Numbered from the stretch's first letter, positions 9,691 to 22,015 are shown. The stretch: DNA of 64,000 nt from Paralvinella palmiformis (GCA_025642065.1 JAODUP010000575.1:1-64000); one strand, 5' to 3'. A program made the numbers and translations. Notes: generated from the sequence alone by a model not told the origin.

Positions 9691-12600
9691 TGTGATGTTT
9701 GTAGATTGTCATCAAGTATATTATTAACAAATCACAGATACAATCTTGACCATCTGGTTTATTCTCTAAACTGTTTCCGTTCCGTTACAATTCTAAATAC
9801 CAACATTAAGTCATCGATATAATTAATTGTGGACTGTTATGGATTGACAACATGACATCCCCCTACCTTTATTGAAAATGTATCATTTCATATATGTTTC
9901 ACTCAAGTTAAACAAGTATTTGTAATAGGTAAATTTCGAACAATCTTAAATTCAAATTTTGAATATCCGACTGAATTTTACACCTATATAATGATTTATC
10001 TCAAGTCAATTGATAAGCTACATTATATATATATATATATATTTGAAACTAACTCTGATAAAACAAATTAAAAAATCTTACAGAACAATGTACTTCATTT
10101 TACATCATAATTACATTCACTCCATTCAGCTTCATTCTTACACATATAGTTGTATAAAACTATAGTATGTATATATATATATATATCACTTAGAAATATA
10201 GTCTCTATATATATTGCTGGCTTTCTGGTGCGTCACTTTGGACGACCTGCTGAGACATCTGTCACATTTGAATTATGACTACTGTCTTGATTAAGTTCAT
10301 CATTGTTCACTGTTATTATTTCTGGCACATCTTGCAAATAATCGCTGTTTCCGATTGTTGACTCGGTTTCAGGTGTAACATCATGGTCAGTCACTTTCCA
10401 GAAATGTGATGAATTTCTTGTTTTGCTGCCAAGAACAGGACTATTTGCCGTTATCATGCTCCCTTTCACTTACACCACAGACATTGGTGCTGGATTATAT
10501 GCTGGACACAATTTGTCCGTTTTCGTTCTTTTCATTAACACTGTATCCCCAACATGGAGAGGAATGTTCGGTCGTACACAATTTCTGGCATCTGGATACT
10601 GTTTTTGTTGCTGTTTCTGCTCTGCATCTCGAGTTCGCAGTTCTTTATCTTCAACTCGAACGAATAGTTCGGGTAATAGCACTTTTATGTTCGAACCAAG
10701 CAAGAGTTCTGCAGGTGGTCGACCTGTTCTCCCATGTGGGGTTGCGCGCTAATTTCGTAGGAATTTGTACATTTCCTGTCTCCACGACTTCCCTTCCACA
10801 GTAGCTCTTTTAATTGCCTTGTTCAAAGGTTTCATAAAGTTTTCTGCTTGCGTGTTAGATCTTGGCCACAGTGGCGTAATCCGACGATGACGTATACCAC
10901 AATATTGCATGAATTTACGGAATTCAAATCCTTGAAATGGCGGTCCGTTGTCAGTTTTTAATGTTTCTGGCATTCCGTGTGTTGCAAATATTTTGTAAAA
11001 TACTGGGATTACACTTCTGGCTGACGTGGATCTCACCAGCTCCACCACAGGAAATCGTGAATATTCGTCAAGAACTACTAGACAATAATCTCCGCTAGGA
11101 TATGGCCCACAAAAATCAGCACACAGAGACTCCCAAGCTTTATCAGGTAGCTGTGACATTTGTAACGGTTGTAGACGTTCATCTTTAGTGACGACAGCAC
11201 ATGTAGCACAGTTTTTCACTATGTCTTCGGTGAGCTTATCCATGTAGGGAAATCACACCGTAGCTCTCAACAGAGACTTTGTTTTTACCAATCCCTGATG
11301 ACCTTCATGAGCTATTTGTACAACTTTACGCCTCATCGTCACAGGAATAGCAACCCGGTGTCCTGGTAACAGAATTCCGTTCTCTGTAACACCAAGTTCA
11401 CTGGTCCAATTTTGTAAATACACAACAACCATTCAGATCATGTATCAACTCATGAACAATTGGCATTGGATGTTTGACTTTTCCTATGGCTTGGTTAGCA
11501 GCCCTCATATCAACACACAGTCTGATGTTATCAGGATCAAGTGGCTTAAGTACTACCACTATAGGGGACACCCAAGGAGTCGCCGTATTTTGAGGATCTT
11601 CACATATGTCATCCTCATATAGCTGCTTGATTGCGCTTCAACTTGCGGTCTTGTTGAAAAAGGAACTCGTCTGTGTTTTTGATGCACAGGTTCCACTGTA
11701 TCATCAGTATTCAGTTGTAGCTGGAAATCCTTCAGTTGTCCTAGTCCGTGGAATACTGAATCAAAATCATGTACAATTTCTTTTGTCACTTTTGATCTTG
11801 AATCTTCTATAGCATTGATGATTGAGATTAATTTCAGCCGCTTTGTCGTGTCATGAGACTGTAAACAGCTTTTAGCGTCACTCACAATATAGAATTCATC
11901 ATCAAATTTTACTCCAGTCTTAGGCGATGTAATTGTTGCACTGAATGTTCCTTTCAAGTCTAATGCTTTTGTGGATGCGTAAGGGAATAATTTCGTGTCT
12001 GATTTTGATAACTCACAAAATTCTTTAGAATGTTCACACAGTGTTTTATGAGTTTTCACATCCACAGTGTTTACACTAGTTCTACTGTCTATGAACATCA
12101 TAACATCTACTCCCAGCTAGTTGAATGTTAATTGCAGGAATTTTCTCCTCACCTTTTCGTACTGCCAGTGAATAATCAGAACCACTATCACAATTACCTG
12201 CGTTCGAGACTTATTGTGCCACTTATCATGTTGTTTTGCTCTCGGAAAGTTTCGCTTACTAAATTTCGAGTAGTGTCCATACGATTCACATTTGTAACAA
12301 CGACGATGTTTTGCTGGACACTCATCTTCGTGTGGGTACTGACCACCACAGTTGAAACAAGTGCGTGAGCCACTAGAAAATCTGACACCAGTTTGTTTAT
12401 GCACACGATTTGACGTTTCGGCCTTCATTCCACCCTCTTGCATGAGACTGAGAAAGCGCTAGCTCCATCGATTTACCATGATCTAGCAGTGTTTTCAAGT
12501 CCATAGGTTTTGACAAGCCCCCTTTTCTCAAGCTTTTGGACGTACAGCCATGAATCATTTGCGTTTTTACTTCATTTTCCACTGTGCATTCTGTAAAGTC

Positions 12601-13189
12601 ACAATTGACAGACAATTGCTTTAATCTTGTGCAAAACTGATCCAAATTCTCACCTTCTTTCTGACTTGACTGTCTGAAAACGTATCTTTCAAACTCACTG
12701 TTATATTTCGGCACAAAATAGTCATTCATTTTCGTTTTGACAGCACTCTAATCGTCTTCTTTATTCTTCAAAGTTTCACAAATGTCATAGTACTCTGCAC
12801 CCATATAGTGCAATAGCAAAGTTTTTCTTCTTCTCTGGTTCCGTATCACGAACGTCCATGGCGGATAACAACACTTCAAAACGACTCAACCACTTCGTCC
12901 AACGTGAACCGGCATTATTTAAGTCCTCGCACTCAAACGTTGGAAATATTGGCAATGCATCTGCCATCATGGAGACTCAGATAACGATTAACACAGATAG
13001 AGTTCGAATAACCCCGTCGTCAATGTGATGTTTGTAGATTGTCATCAAGTATATTATTAACAAATCACAGATACAATCTTGACCATCTAGTTTATTCTCT
13101 AAACTGTTTCCGGTCCATTACAATTCCAAATACCAACATTAAGTCCTCATATAATTAATTGTGGACTGTTATGGATTGCCAACATTACA
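9691..13189 (-). mobile_element. Ty3/gypsy LTR retrotransposon, internally deleted (right copy)
   Basis: Mirror of 2234-5737. LTRs are at about 9691-9857 and 13024-13189. The target-site duplication is CTCAG at 9686-9690 and 13190-13194. It has the same gag frame break, the same RT/RNase H deletion and the same integrase frame (10749-11243; C-terminal domain 10470-10703). Frames differ from the left copy by single residues. The gypsy insertion and its deletion are therefore older than the inverted duplication. Confidence 0.92.
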
Positions 13190-13469
13190 CTCAGTACTGT
13201 TTACATTGTATCTTTTCAGTTTTATGTGTTCCGTAGATGTTCTCTAGTCTAGTGATGACCCTGTTCATTGTCAGTAGTTAACAATAAACATATTATTTCC
13301 ATTGATGACCATTTTAATGATTGGACGCGGGAATTTGAATGAAAGAAGCTACAATGAAACTCTGCCAGCTGCTGACACAATGAGTTTACCAGGTGAATAC
13401 CGTAGGTTACTGACAATGTCTAAAAAATTTAATTGTATCTTAATCAAACTGCTAACACTGGAAAGAGTG

Positions 13470-16325
13470 GAAATTCTTTTTAAATGAAGGTACATATTTA
13501 TTCTAGGGTGGAAGTTAAAAAGGTTATGCCAATTTGAATGTCAGAAATTATGCCTAAATTAATTATGTCCTTTTGTTTCAATGTAAAACATAGGCAAAAT
13601 GTGTGACCATTACCTGAGACTTTGCACTTCAAAACGCCTTAAAGGGATAGTCCGCCTTCATTTCAAATTTTCAGGACTAACACTTGGGCTTATCTGGTTG
13701 ACCTGAAGTCTGTATACAGACCGTACAAAAGCATGTAAACAAGGGTGAGCAAAGAATTATTCCAGAACTAAACGGTATTATCTTGTTAAAATTACGTCAT
13801 GAATGATAAACAACCATATCAGTTTGAGTCAGAAGGAACCTTTACAAGAGGAATATGATTCAAAATGGCTCAGATATTACCTCTTAAGATAAACTATAAT
13901 CCCTGTCATTCTAGAGAACACCCGTCAGAGCATTTCAGTTTTCTCCTTCCTGCCTTGGAATCTGTGCAGCCGTAATAGTGGTCCTCCAGTAATTTGGATT
14001 ATTTCCCTATATCTATGATATCAGGTATATTTATTATTGATTATTATTGTGGAATTTTTGGTTACTGTTCTAAGCATTATATATTTAAAAATTATTTTCT
14101 GAGGCTGAACTGTCCCTTTAACTTTGTTAATATTAACTTTATACAGCTCATTTTTTTATACATAATTCCCATGAACAACTGTTTATAATGGTGCAGTTTT
14201 AATTGTGTTCAATGTAATGATAACTAAATGCTTATATTAATAATTATTTAATTAATTACTCAAACAAGTGATTCCATGAAATATTGCCATTTAAACAACA
14301 TATACTTTATTGAAATGTTCAATGAGATCAAACCATAAAATTACATTTAAAATAGTGATGGGAAAGTGATGTGTATGTGTGTTCAAAGTATTTGTACAAA
14401 TATGCATTATTAATTACATCTCAAATCACTAATCAACAAACTTATTTGACTAAAAAAAATCAGAACATAATATGTTTGAAGCATCATGATTAATAAGTAA
14501 TGTTTCAATGACATATTAGGTGTAGAGACAAAATAGTATAATTTTAAGTATCAATATTTGCAAAATACCAGCAATAAAATATTCAGTCCATAGATACAGT
14601 AGTGGATGGACAGAGGATCAAAGTAGAAATCCAATTATTAAGTCACCTAAAACTGAATATACTTCCTTCAGCAAAGTATGAATACAGTTAATATGATATA
14701 TGAAATCCATATTTATATCATAATATTAATATAAAATGCAAAAAACACAGTGATCAAACAAAAATAACAGGAAAGGGACAGAGAAATCCACCATATAAAT
14801 AAGACCATGTGGTTTTATTTACTGTAAACAAAGACAAATGGCCAATCAGGAGAGAATATTTGAGTCACAAGACCATCATAATGCAAATTGACGTTTACCA
14901 GTCAATATCGCCATCCCACCAAAATCTCCCATCCTTCAAGCATGGTTCTTATATTCAGTAAATATTTATAAATATGACATTTGAAATGGCTACAGCATTA
15001 TATTTTGGCAGTATTTCAGATCCGGAAACTATCGGATGATAAATATTTTTCGTTTATGATGACCTATTATCTGCTGATAATACCATACCAGCGCCATGTG
15101 GTGCCCGGGATTTATATTTTGCGCCAAACGTTAAAATATTGCGGGAATCCCGCAAGATGTGTCCTAGAAACAACACGGTAACGTGGTCATCTTCGGGAAA
15201 TTCCAAAATGTCGGCATTGTGGCGTCTGACTGCATTTTCCACATAATAAATATCAATGTTTGAATCATTTAATTAGTTTCATATTTCACACGAATGAAGA
15301 ATAATGTGTATATTTAAGTAACTATATGTTAAGAAATAGTACCATACTATGAATTAAGTAGAATTGTATTGATTTTGACGAACCTCGGGTCGCAAATCAA
15401 ATAGTTTCCGTTGTCGTTGGCACTGAGAAGTCTAGTACGTAAGGTATTTAAACATAGCTCTAAAAACATACATCAGCCAAAGAGAACAATTATAGAAGGG
15501 GAGCCCCTGAGGAGGTGCGCTATTACGATGTTCACTTGCCGCACTAGAACGCTACAGTCGCTATGACCCAGTTGTTGTCACATACCTAAATACCGTGATA
15601 TTGAGCGTGGTGAGATACGAAAGGAAACATTCAGTTCCACAGGTAGAACAGTAAAACATATCGGCTAAGGACTTTCCTATCATTCTCAATTACAACAGGA
15701 GCACTTATAGAGGGTGTTTATGCGTTTGAAAAGCAGCATGAAGGATACACAAAACTTGAGTGATAATGAAAATATGCGGCATGCTTATTCTATGTGGCTG
15801 AAACATTTCCAAGAATACATGGACAAATATGAACAGAATGTAGATATATTAGATGATGATACCCTCCAGGTGGACAAATCCAGATTAGAAGGTTTAAAAG
15901 CTTTTAAGAAACAACTGGAAAACACACGAGGGAAGTCCATGTAGGTGTCTCACAAACTTCTAGAATATAAAAAAGCAGCATTTCAAGCACAGTTAGTGAA
16001 CTGAGACTACCTGAAATAACCAAAGAGCAGATGTAGCTGCAGAAATGGAAATGTTGAAGGAAAAATAAAAACTTGAAGCTGAGCAACTGAAGCTAAAACA
16101 AAGACTGGATGCAAACCGTTTGAAGACAAGCATAATAGCATCTAAGGTTAAACAAAAAACACTTGGGGAACTCGAAATGGGATCCAGTTCATATCACAAG
16201 TCATTGGTAATACCCCCTACAGTTCCATCCATTGTAATACCTACTGTTATGCCTGCACGTTCCATATCAGTGAACAATTCGGACATAGTATGTAGTCCCA
16301 ATAATGTCCTTATTATAAAAGGATG
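13470..16325. other. 2856-bp segment present only in the right arm
   Basis: The left arm jumps from the base paired with 13469 to the base paired with 16326, with a TG overlap. The gag frame reads through the right-hand boundary (KDDLPTKEPTVYKG), so the right arm has the ancestral order and the left arm suffered a deletion. The segment contains a TTAA-flanked MITE (13639-14121), unassigned AT-rich sequence (14122-15700) and the first half of BEL gag (15714-16325). Confidence 0.8.
13639..14121. mobile_element. piggyBac-like MITE with TTAA flanks
   Basis: A 475-bp sequence lies between two TTAA tetranucleotides. The ends are imperfect inverted repeats: AGGGATAGTCCGCC... at the left and the complement AGGGACAGTTCAGCC at the right. 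TTAA duplication is the hallmark of piggyBac-type insertion. It has no coding capacity beyond an AT-rich 64-codon frame. Confidence 0.6.
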
Positions 16326-16428
16326 ACTTGCCCACGAAGGAACCTACAGTGTATAAAGGCAAGACAGTGACATTCTGCCATTGGCTTAGGTCCTTCAAAG
16401 CCTTGGTAAAGAACAAGCGGAACGACCC
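15714..16428 (+). pseudogene. BEL/Pao gag, N-terminal part
   Basis: The frames at 15714-15944 and 16120-16326 and the continuation to 16428 together resemble BEL gag (DUF1759 type). Features include LSDNENMRHAYSMWLKHFQE, a coiled-coil-like middle, then LPTKEPTVYKGKTVTFCHWL and SFKALVKNKRNDP, the typical YxGxxxxFxxWLxxFxxLV region. A frame change near 15945 and stops around 16033 break it. Confidence 0.7.
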
Positions 16429-16705
16429 AGGTTGGTTTGGTTTGGTTTTGTTGTTCGGGGAGAATCCCCAGGCTGTCGCTTAATCAGCACAGCCTCTATG
16501 TTGGAGTGGTTGAGAAACCCCCTCCCCCACCACTCACAGGGGAGCAGTACGGAAAGATGGAGCCGAAATACCCCTCACTGCCAGAGTGTTTTACGTCCTC
16601 AGGGTGTTTTTAACGTCCCCCTTTATTTTAAATAATTCAGTGGAGACGGCAGCGCCATTTAACGTGGTCAGCCACCCACGATGTAGTGAGCCGAGAAATT
16701 AATCC
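16429..16705 (+). repeat. Unnamed interspersed repeat inside BEL gag (right copy)
   Basis: Mirror of 1574-1850. It interrupts gag between KNKRNDP and the resuming GKVEGYKDAKELL. It starts with repeated GGTTT units. The family was not recognised, and there is no clear target duplication beyond CC(A/T)GG-like edges. Confidence 0.6.
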
Positions 16706-17020
16706 CTGGAAAAGTGGAAGGATACAAAGATGCTAAGGAGCTACTAATAGAACGGTATGATAACTGTGTTATCATTGGACAATCATATCGGAGGAAAATG
16801 GAAAATTGATCCACCATGAAGAATGATAATGGTCAAGAACTAAGGAAATTACCAAATGATGTTGTGAACCGGTGGAATCGCTTGGTTGACACCCGTATGT
16901 ACAAAGAAAATGGATCTTTCCTATAATTTGTGAATTTGTAGATTACCTAATACATGAGATATGCCAAAACCAAGTTAGACGACTATACACCTCAACGAAC
17001 AAATATCAACAAATAGAAAT
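16706..17020 (+). pseudogene. BEL/Pao gag, C-terminal part
   Basis: The frame reads YKDAKELLIERYDNCVIIG then SYRRKMENW, matching the DUF1759 helix pattern (A...L..RYG....I...Y...L). Stops follow in a short distance. It is mirrored in the left arm. Confidence 0.6.
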
Positions 17021-17100
17021 ATGCTAACAAGAGTACAACAGCCATTTGTAGTTTCTCGTCAGGCACCAGTGAGATCGCCAACCAAATACACTAAAAATGT

Positions 17101-17328
17101 GTGTTGTGCAAGGAGCTGCACAATCTGGAAAACTGTCCTAGCTTCAAACACATGACCCTAATGGACAGACTGTCTACAGTGATGTCCCATGCGGTATGTT
17201 TTGGTTGTCTCACCTTTGGACACATAAACATGCAGTGTAACAACAAGATGACACGTGACACGTGTGATAGCCGTCACCCTACTCTACTCCATGATCAGAT
17301 AACTGGAAGTCAGCCCATTCTGATGTAG
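17101..17328 (+). pseudogene. BEL/Pao zinc-knuckle region, right copy
   Basis: CKELHNLENCPSF, a helix, then CFGCLTFGHINMQC and CDSRHPTLLH. The Cys/His spacing and flanks are those of the BEL/Pao region between gag and protease. It is identical to the left copy. Confidence 0.75.
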
Positions 17329-17391
17329 CTAAACGTCACAATTCTAAGAACTCATCTGAAGCTACTATACATTCCCATTCTTTGAATTGTA

Positions 17392-17769
17392 ATGATAATC
17401 ACAATTCATGTATGTCGGAATGTTTTCACTCTGATTGTGGCTGTCACTGTATATTATGTTGACAATCCTGATGATACTACGTCTATGTACACAATGATTG
17501 ATGAACAATCTGATGCTTGCTTTGTCACTAACCATGTGCTACAAACCTTAAATGTACCTAGCTATCCTGTTGAGGTGAAACTGTCAACGTTACTTGGGGA
17601 GGAACTTATCCAGTGCAGGAAGGCATATGGCATAATAGTCAGGGGAAATAAAGAATCAGTAGCGATACCCCTTCCAGGTTATTATTCCAGACACAACATT
17701 CCAGCCAAGGAATCACAGATACCCAGATTGAATACCATCAGAAAGTGGACACATCTAAGGAAGCTATGA
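17392..17769 (+). pseudogene. BEL/Pao protease-like region, right copy
   Basis: Identical to the left copy (510-887). DUF1758-like, with a degenerate active-site region (MIDEQSDACFV), flap-like PVEVKLSTLLG and C-terminal VAIPLPG. It is followed by about 290 bp that still encode RT-upstream fragments and then by the SINE. Confidence 0.7.
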
Positions 17770-18053
17770 TGAAACATTAAGGATAGAACTACTGATTGGT
17801 ATCACCAGTGTTCGTGCCACTAAACCTAGAGAAGTCATCAAGGGTGGCGAGGATGAGCCATATGCTGTAAGAACAGCTCTGGAGTAGGGTGTAATAGGCA
17901 ATACCCGCACATCATACACGAGAAAAACGAAAGATACTTGTCATTTTGCATATCGGATTCAAGTAAACAAGGTCAGCCCAGCTCAAGTTAGTAAGCTGTT
18001 CGATTCTGGCTTTAATGCAATGGAAAGTGACCTCATTTCAGGATAAACTATTT

Positions 18054-18239
18054 CTGAGGTGATGGTGATGATGATGATCGGTGTTTTACGGCCACTTTTG
18101 CGCACATGCTAGGCTAAATGGGCCGCGCGACCTCCAAAGGTAATGAAGCGAAGTCAAAGATTAAATACCCACGTTGAGATTCAATGACGGGTGGTAGCGA
18201 TCTGTGATCCAACACGCTACCGCTAGACCACGGAAGCGC
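18054..18239 (-). mobile_element. tRNA-derived SINE inserted between BEL protease and RT (right arm)
   Basis: A full-length SINE of the window's main family, reversed relative to BEL, with the GATGATG tail at its left end. It is mirrored at 40-225. It lies near the outer edge of the arm, only 40 bp from where the window ends on the left. Confidence 0.85.
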
Positions 18240-18292
18240 CTTGGTAAGTTTGTGATGGAATTCACTATGATAGTAGATGTGGACACGTTGAA

Positions 18293-19173
18293 TTGCCCTT
18301 TCCCCCAAAAGGTGACATGCAGATGCCCAATAATAGATCATTTACTGAAAGGCGGCTGCACAGGTTGAAGAACAGACTCGCAAATGATGCAGAGTATACG
18401 AATGAGTACACCAGCAGTATGAAGGATATGTTGACAAAAGGCTATGCTGAAGAGGTCCCTGAAGATGAGTTACATGTAACGAATGGCAAAGTATGGAATG
18501 TACCTCAGCATGCCATTTACCGCTCAAGAAAGGAGAAGAGGCGCATTGTCTTTGATGGCAGTGCAGTATATGTTGGATATTCTCTCAATGAACATCTTCC
18601 AGGACCAGATTTGATCAACTAGCTTACAGGGATCCTTTGCCATTTCCTTATAGAACAAGTAACAGTAACTTGTGACATTGGGGGCATGTTCTTGCAGGTA
18701 AATGTCACCAAAAGTCACAGAAACCTGTTTAGATTCCTGTGGTGGAAAAATGGTAAAACAGATGAGAAACCCACATATTACGGAATGACCGCACATCTAT
18801 TTGGTGCTAGATCATCACCAGGATGCGTCAACTTGCACGAAGGACTGATGCAGAAATGTTTGCTAAAGCAGGAAGCAAAGCTACATACTTCATCAGGCAT
18901 AATTTCTATGTGGATGATGGTCTAACATCTGTTCAGAGTTCACAGGAAGCTATATAACTGATTCAAGATGCCCAACAGCTGTATGTGATAAGGGAGTCAA
19001 TACGAGCTGTTGATAGACCTCAAGATGTACCGAAACTGGATTTAGGAACAGAAAACCTTCCAATTCTACGTAGAACTAAAGGACCAACCATTAACCAGAC
19101 AAGGCATCCTATTTTCGATGCCAGTCTTGAAGGACTAGATCAATATAGTCACCTGCGCCTCAAGAATGATTAG
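18293..19173 (+). pseudogene. BEL/Pao reverse transcriptase (frame-broken)
   Basis: Frames at 18293-18622, 18686-18925 and 18985-19173 together show the BEL RT order: FTERRLHRLKNRL, then RIVFDGSA and SLNEHLPGPDL, CDIGGMFLQV (first catalytic Asp), RFLWW, and a retained FYVDDGL at 18904-18924 that is one frame out from the preceding segment. The region ends with FDASLEG, the Peptidase_A17/RNase H start. There are multiple stops and frameshifts. Confidence 0.8.
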
Positions 19174-19194
19174 GATAACATCTGTACATCACTA

Positions 19195-19506
19195 GTGATG
19201 GCCAAAGCCAAGGTGGCACCTTTTAAACCAGTAACAATGCCGAGATTGGAGCTTTCCGCTGCTGTACTCTCATTGAAGATCGCCAACAATCTCGCCAGAG
19301 AACTGACCTATGATGACATTAAGCATGTGTACTGGTCGAATAGTAAAACAATCTTAGGCTATATCAACAATGATGCTAAAAAAGTCACATCTTTGTTGCT
19401 AACCGCATACAAGAAATCCATAAGCGTTCATCACCTGCTGACTGGAGACATGTTAGAACGACAGACAATCCAGCTGACTCAGCTTCTCGAGATACGGATA
19501 CTGTAG
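19195..19506 (+). pseudogene. BEL/Pao RNase H-like region
   Basis: MAKAKVAPFKPVTMPRLELS is the conserved KxrVAPlk..tiPRLELsAA segment of the BEL Peptidase_A17/RNase H region, followed by VYWSNSKTILGYI. The Asp expected before the WxDS-type motif is changed to Asn (WSNSKT). Confidence 0.8.
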
Positions 19507-19523
19507 CACTTATACAGATCACT

Positions 19524-20064
19524 ATGTGGTGGAATGGACTGGAGTTCCTAAACTCAAGTCAGTTATTTCCTCCTGTCTTGAATATTGAACAACTGGCATC
19601 GGATGACCCAGAAGTTCAGAGACTCACCACAATCTCTACTCAAGCTACAGAAGAAGATCTCGCATCAAATTTTCTGAACAGACGGGAACGCTTCTCTAAC
19701 TGGAATTTGATGAGAAGATTAGTAGCTGTATGTCTGCGATTCATCAGTAAGATGCATCGCGTGCCATACACATTGAAATGGCATCTTCCCTCACAACGGA
19801 TATGGACCGGTAAGACTGTTGAGGTCGGATAGAGGAAACAATTTCATAGGAGCCGGAAGTGAGCAGGCCAATGCCATGGCACAAATGAATAACAGCAAAA
19901 TCCATAGTGAACTACTTAAAGATGAATGCGATTGGATTGACTTCACCATGAATCTTCCTCATGCATTCCATATGGGAAGTGTATGGGAGCGAATGATTAG
20001 AAGTGCTCGCAATGCACTTTCTGCACTGTTCATAAATCATGGAGATCGTTTAGACGATGAGTGA
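19524..20064 (+). pseudogene. BEL/Pao integrase (broken)
   Basis: The first segment resembles the pre-integrase linker (LEFLNSSQLFP, then LMRRLVAVCLRFI). The second carries RSDRGNNFIGAGSE (catalytic Asp) and GSVWERMIRSARNAL (catalytic Glu region), both diagnostic of BEL integrase. The zinc-binding H2C2 part and first catalytic Asp are largely lost. Confidence 0.8.
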
Positions 20065-20144
20065 ACATCATCATGCCACCGCCTGGACAGTTCGTTAAAG
20101 GGGACCTCTTCTGTGACCACCGTAGATGGTGACGTGTTCAATAC

Positions 20145-20410
20145 TTGGCCAACCAGTTTTGGCAGAGATGCAGACTAGAGTTTCTTCCGACTCTACAGGA
20201 ACAGAAAAAGTGGATCCGTTCTCAGAAAGATATCAGTATTGATGGCATTGTTATTATGGTAGATGACAACCTGCCACGTCACAAATGGCCTTTAACTCGG
20301 GTACTGGAGACCAATAAGGATAAGGATGGATATGTACGTTCTGTGAAGGTTCTTACTGGGAGGTCCACCTACGAGAGACCAGTACACAAACTGATACTGC
20401 TCCTAGACGA
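20145..20410 (+). pseudogene. BEL/Pao C-terminal DUF5641-type domain
   Basis: The segment begins NQFWQRCRLEFLPTLQEQKKW and continues GIVIMVDDNLPRHKWPLTRV then VKVLTGRSTYERPVHKLILL. This is the standard C-terminal module of BEL polyproteins, close to the end of pol. Confidence 0.8.
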
Positions 20411-20830
20411 CAACTCTTTTGTAATAGTAATTAATGTATTTATTTCACATTTCATATATTTAGTGTTTTATGATGATTCACTTACGTCATATATATATAT
20501 TATATTTCGATGATATTCACATTGATTTGTGTGGATTTTTTATATATTTTAGATTGACATCGGTAATGAATCAAGCTTTATAAATGATTCTGTTATGCTG
20601 TTGTCTACAGGAAATGTTATTTGACATGTGAAGTTTGTTTGCACAAAACTTTCAAACGACTACTTTATTTGGTTTATTTTATTAATTTGGCTTCAGGAAC
20701 AGTGGTATGGTCAATTACAATTGTGAATTAATATGTATAGCTTAAAAAATTACATGATTGTGTAATGTGGTGTTCGTTTTCTTGTCAGAACTATCGTTCA
20801 AAGGATTCTAGAGAGTTTTTATCCTAGAGG
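20389..20830 (+). repeat. BEL 3' noncoding/LTR-like segment
   Basis: Homologous to 8979-9585 in the right arm with about 220 bp less. Homology stops after ATCGTTCAAA (near 20801), where the sequence changes to a TTTTATCCTAGAGG-type repeat. The 3' end of the element was not defined. Confidence 0.5.
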
Positions 20831-22015
20831 CTTTTATCCTTGGGGCTTCTATCCTACACCCGTTTTAATAGTAGTTGCTACATGACCTGCCCGTTGTACA
20901 AACTTCACATTTGAAGACAGTGGCAATTGTTGTATATACGTTATATAGTATTGCTTTGAAGAAAGATACAACAACTGAAAAATAGCTAGAAATAAGGCTG
21001 CTTAGGCTATTAGCATAAACATTCTCATAGCAACCGTGACCTCGTGTGGGTCTAGGTGATTCGGCTTGGAGACTAGTGATACATTATACATGTCTCAGCA
21101 TGAAAAGTAGCTGCTCTGGTTTCGGTCACCTGGTGAATAGCCGAGTTTAAAGAATCGAGATTGTATGTGCAAATGCCTTAATCCACACTGCTAAAACACA
21201 CATAATAGTAGGAAAGAGGCACATGCAATCTTGGAACTTCCTCCGTCATGTTTAATAATAGTCGCCTCCTGATAACTGTCCGTTCTCCGAATTAGCCTTT
21301 GAAGACTGGGCACCTGTTGTTCTGACGTGAATTTGTTTTCATGCTAGTCACATACCAGTGCCGCACCTTTTGTTTTATCCGAAAGGATGTATTTACTCAG
21401 ACATTTTGACATTTTTCGAATTTCAACTGTTCACTGTACCAACATTTCGGTTACCATGACCGTATATTAATCAATGGCCGAGCTCCTAGGCTTTTAGTTA
21501 TTGTACTTGGTAAGCTGTGTACGCTGACAAGGTTTTATGACAGTACTTTAGTCATTCGCGCGTACGGATATGCAACAATGCTAATTGTATCTAATAGCAG
21601 ACTAAATGTTGGGAGTTCTAATCGGCGCTTAATTTATTAATGTGTTTGAATGACTCACAGTTATTATTAATCCATACATCATTATTGAACTAAGTCATCA
21701 ATCGTTCGGTAATTTGCTGCGTTATGAGATCGTCAAACGGCCATCGATGTATTTATCAAACTTTGGATATTAATCATCCAGGATTAAATCAATCATCGAC
21801 ACCAAAGATTTTCAAAGTGTTTTTTAATTGTTTCCCTATTTCTACTGACTCCCGTAAAATGAATGCAGAACGAACCTGCGTTCGGCTATTTTGACAATTT
21901 GTTTACGTTTATTAATAATGCAATGATAATTAGGAGATCTATTTTAGGAGATGAATTATTTATGCTTGTGTTACCACTACTATTAATAGACCACTGATTG
22001 GTCATCGGACATCCC
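20831..22015. other. No gene seen
   Basis: There is a short run of TTTATCCT-type repeats (20815-20865). The rest is AT-rich unique-looking sequence with no long open frame or recognisable element. Confidence 0.6.

Larger units (their letters stand above)
8344..18279. repeat. Right arm of the 18-kb inverted repeat
   Basis: This is the reverse-complement partner of 1-7084. The inner boundary is sharp: 7084 pairs with 8344, and the sequence beyond differs on the two sides. The arm carries 13470-16325, which has no partner on the left. After 18279 the BEL/Pao element continues uninterrupted into RT, so the right copy is the more complete one. A real inverted duplication and an assembly fold-back are both possible. 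The large indel, the unique spacer and the scattered substitutions favour a real structure or two merged haplotypes over a simple read hairpin. Confidence 0.97.
13190..20830 (+). mobile_element. BEL/Pao retrotransposon, decayed, with nested insertions (right copy)
   Basis: Coding remnants run in the BEL/Pao order: gag (15714-17020), zinc knuckle (17101-17328), protease (17392-17769), RT (18293-19160), RNase H (to 19506), integrase (19524-20064) and the C-terminal DUF5641-type domain (20145-20410). It is interrupted by an unnamed repeat (16429-16705), a SINE (18054-18239) and, further 5', the gypsy element. LTR-like homology exists at 8979-9585 and 20389-20810, but termini and target duplication were not found. 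Confidence 0.8.
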
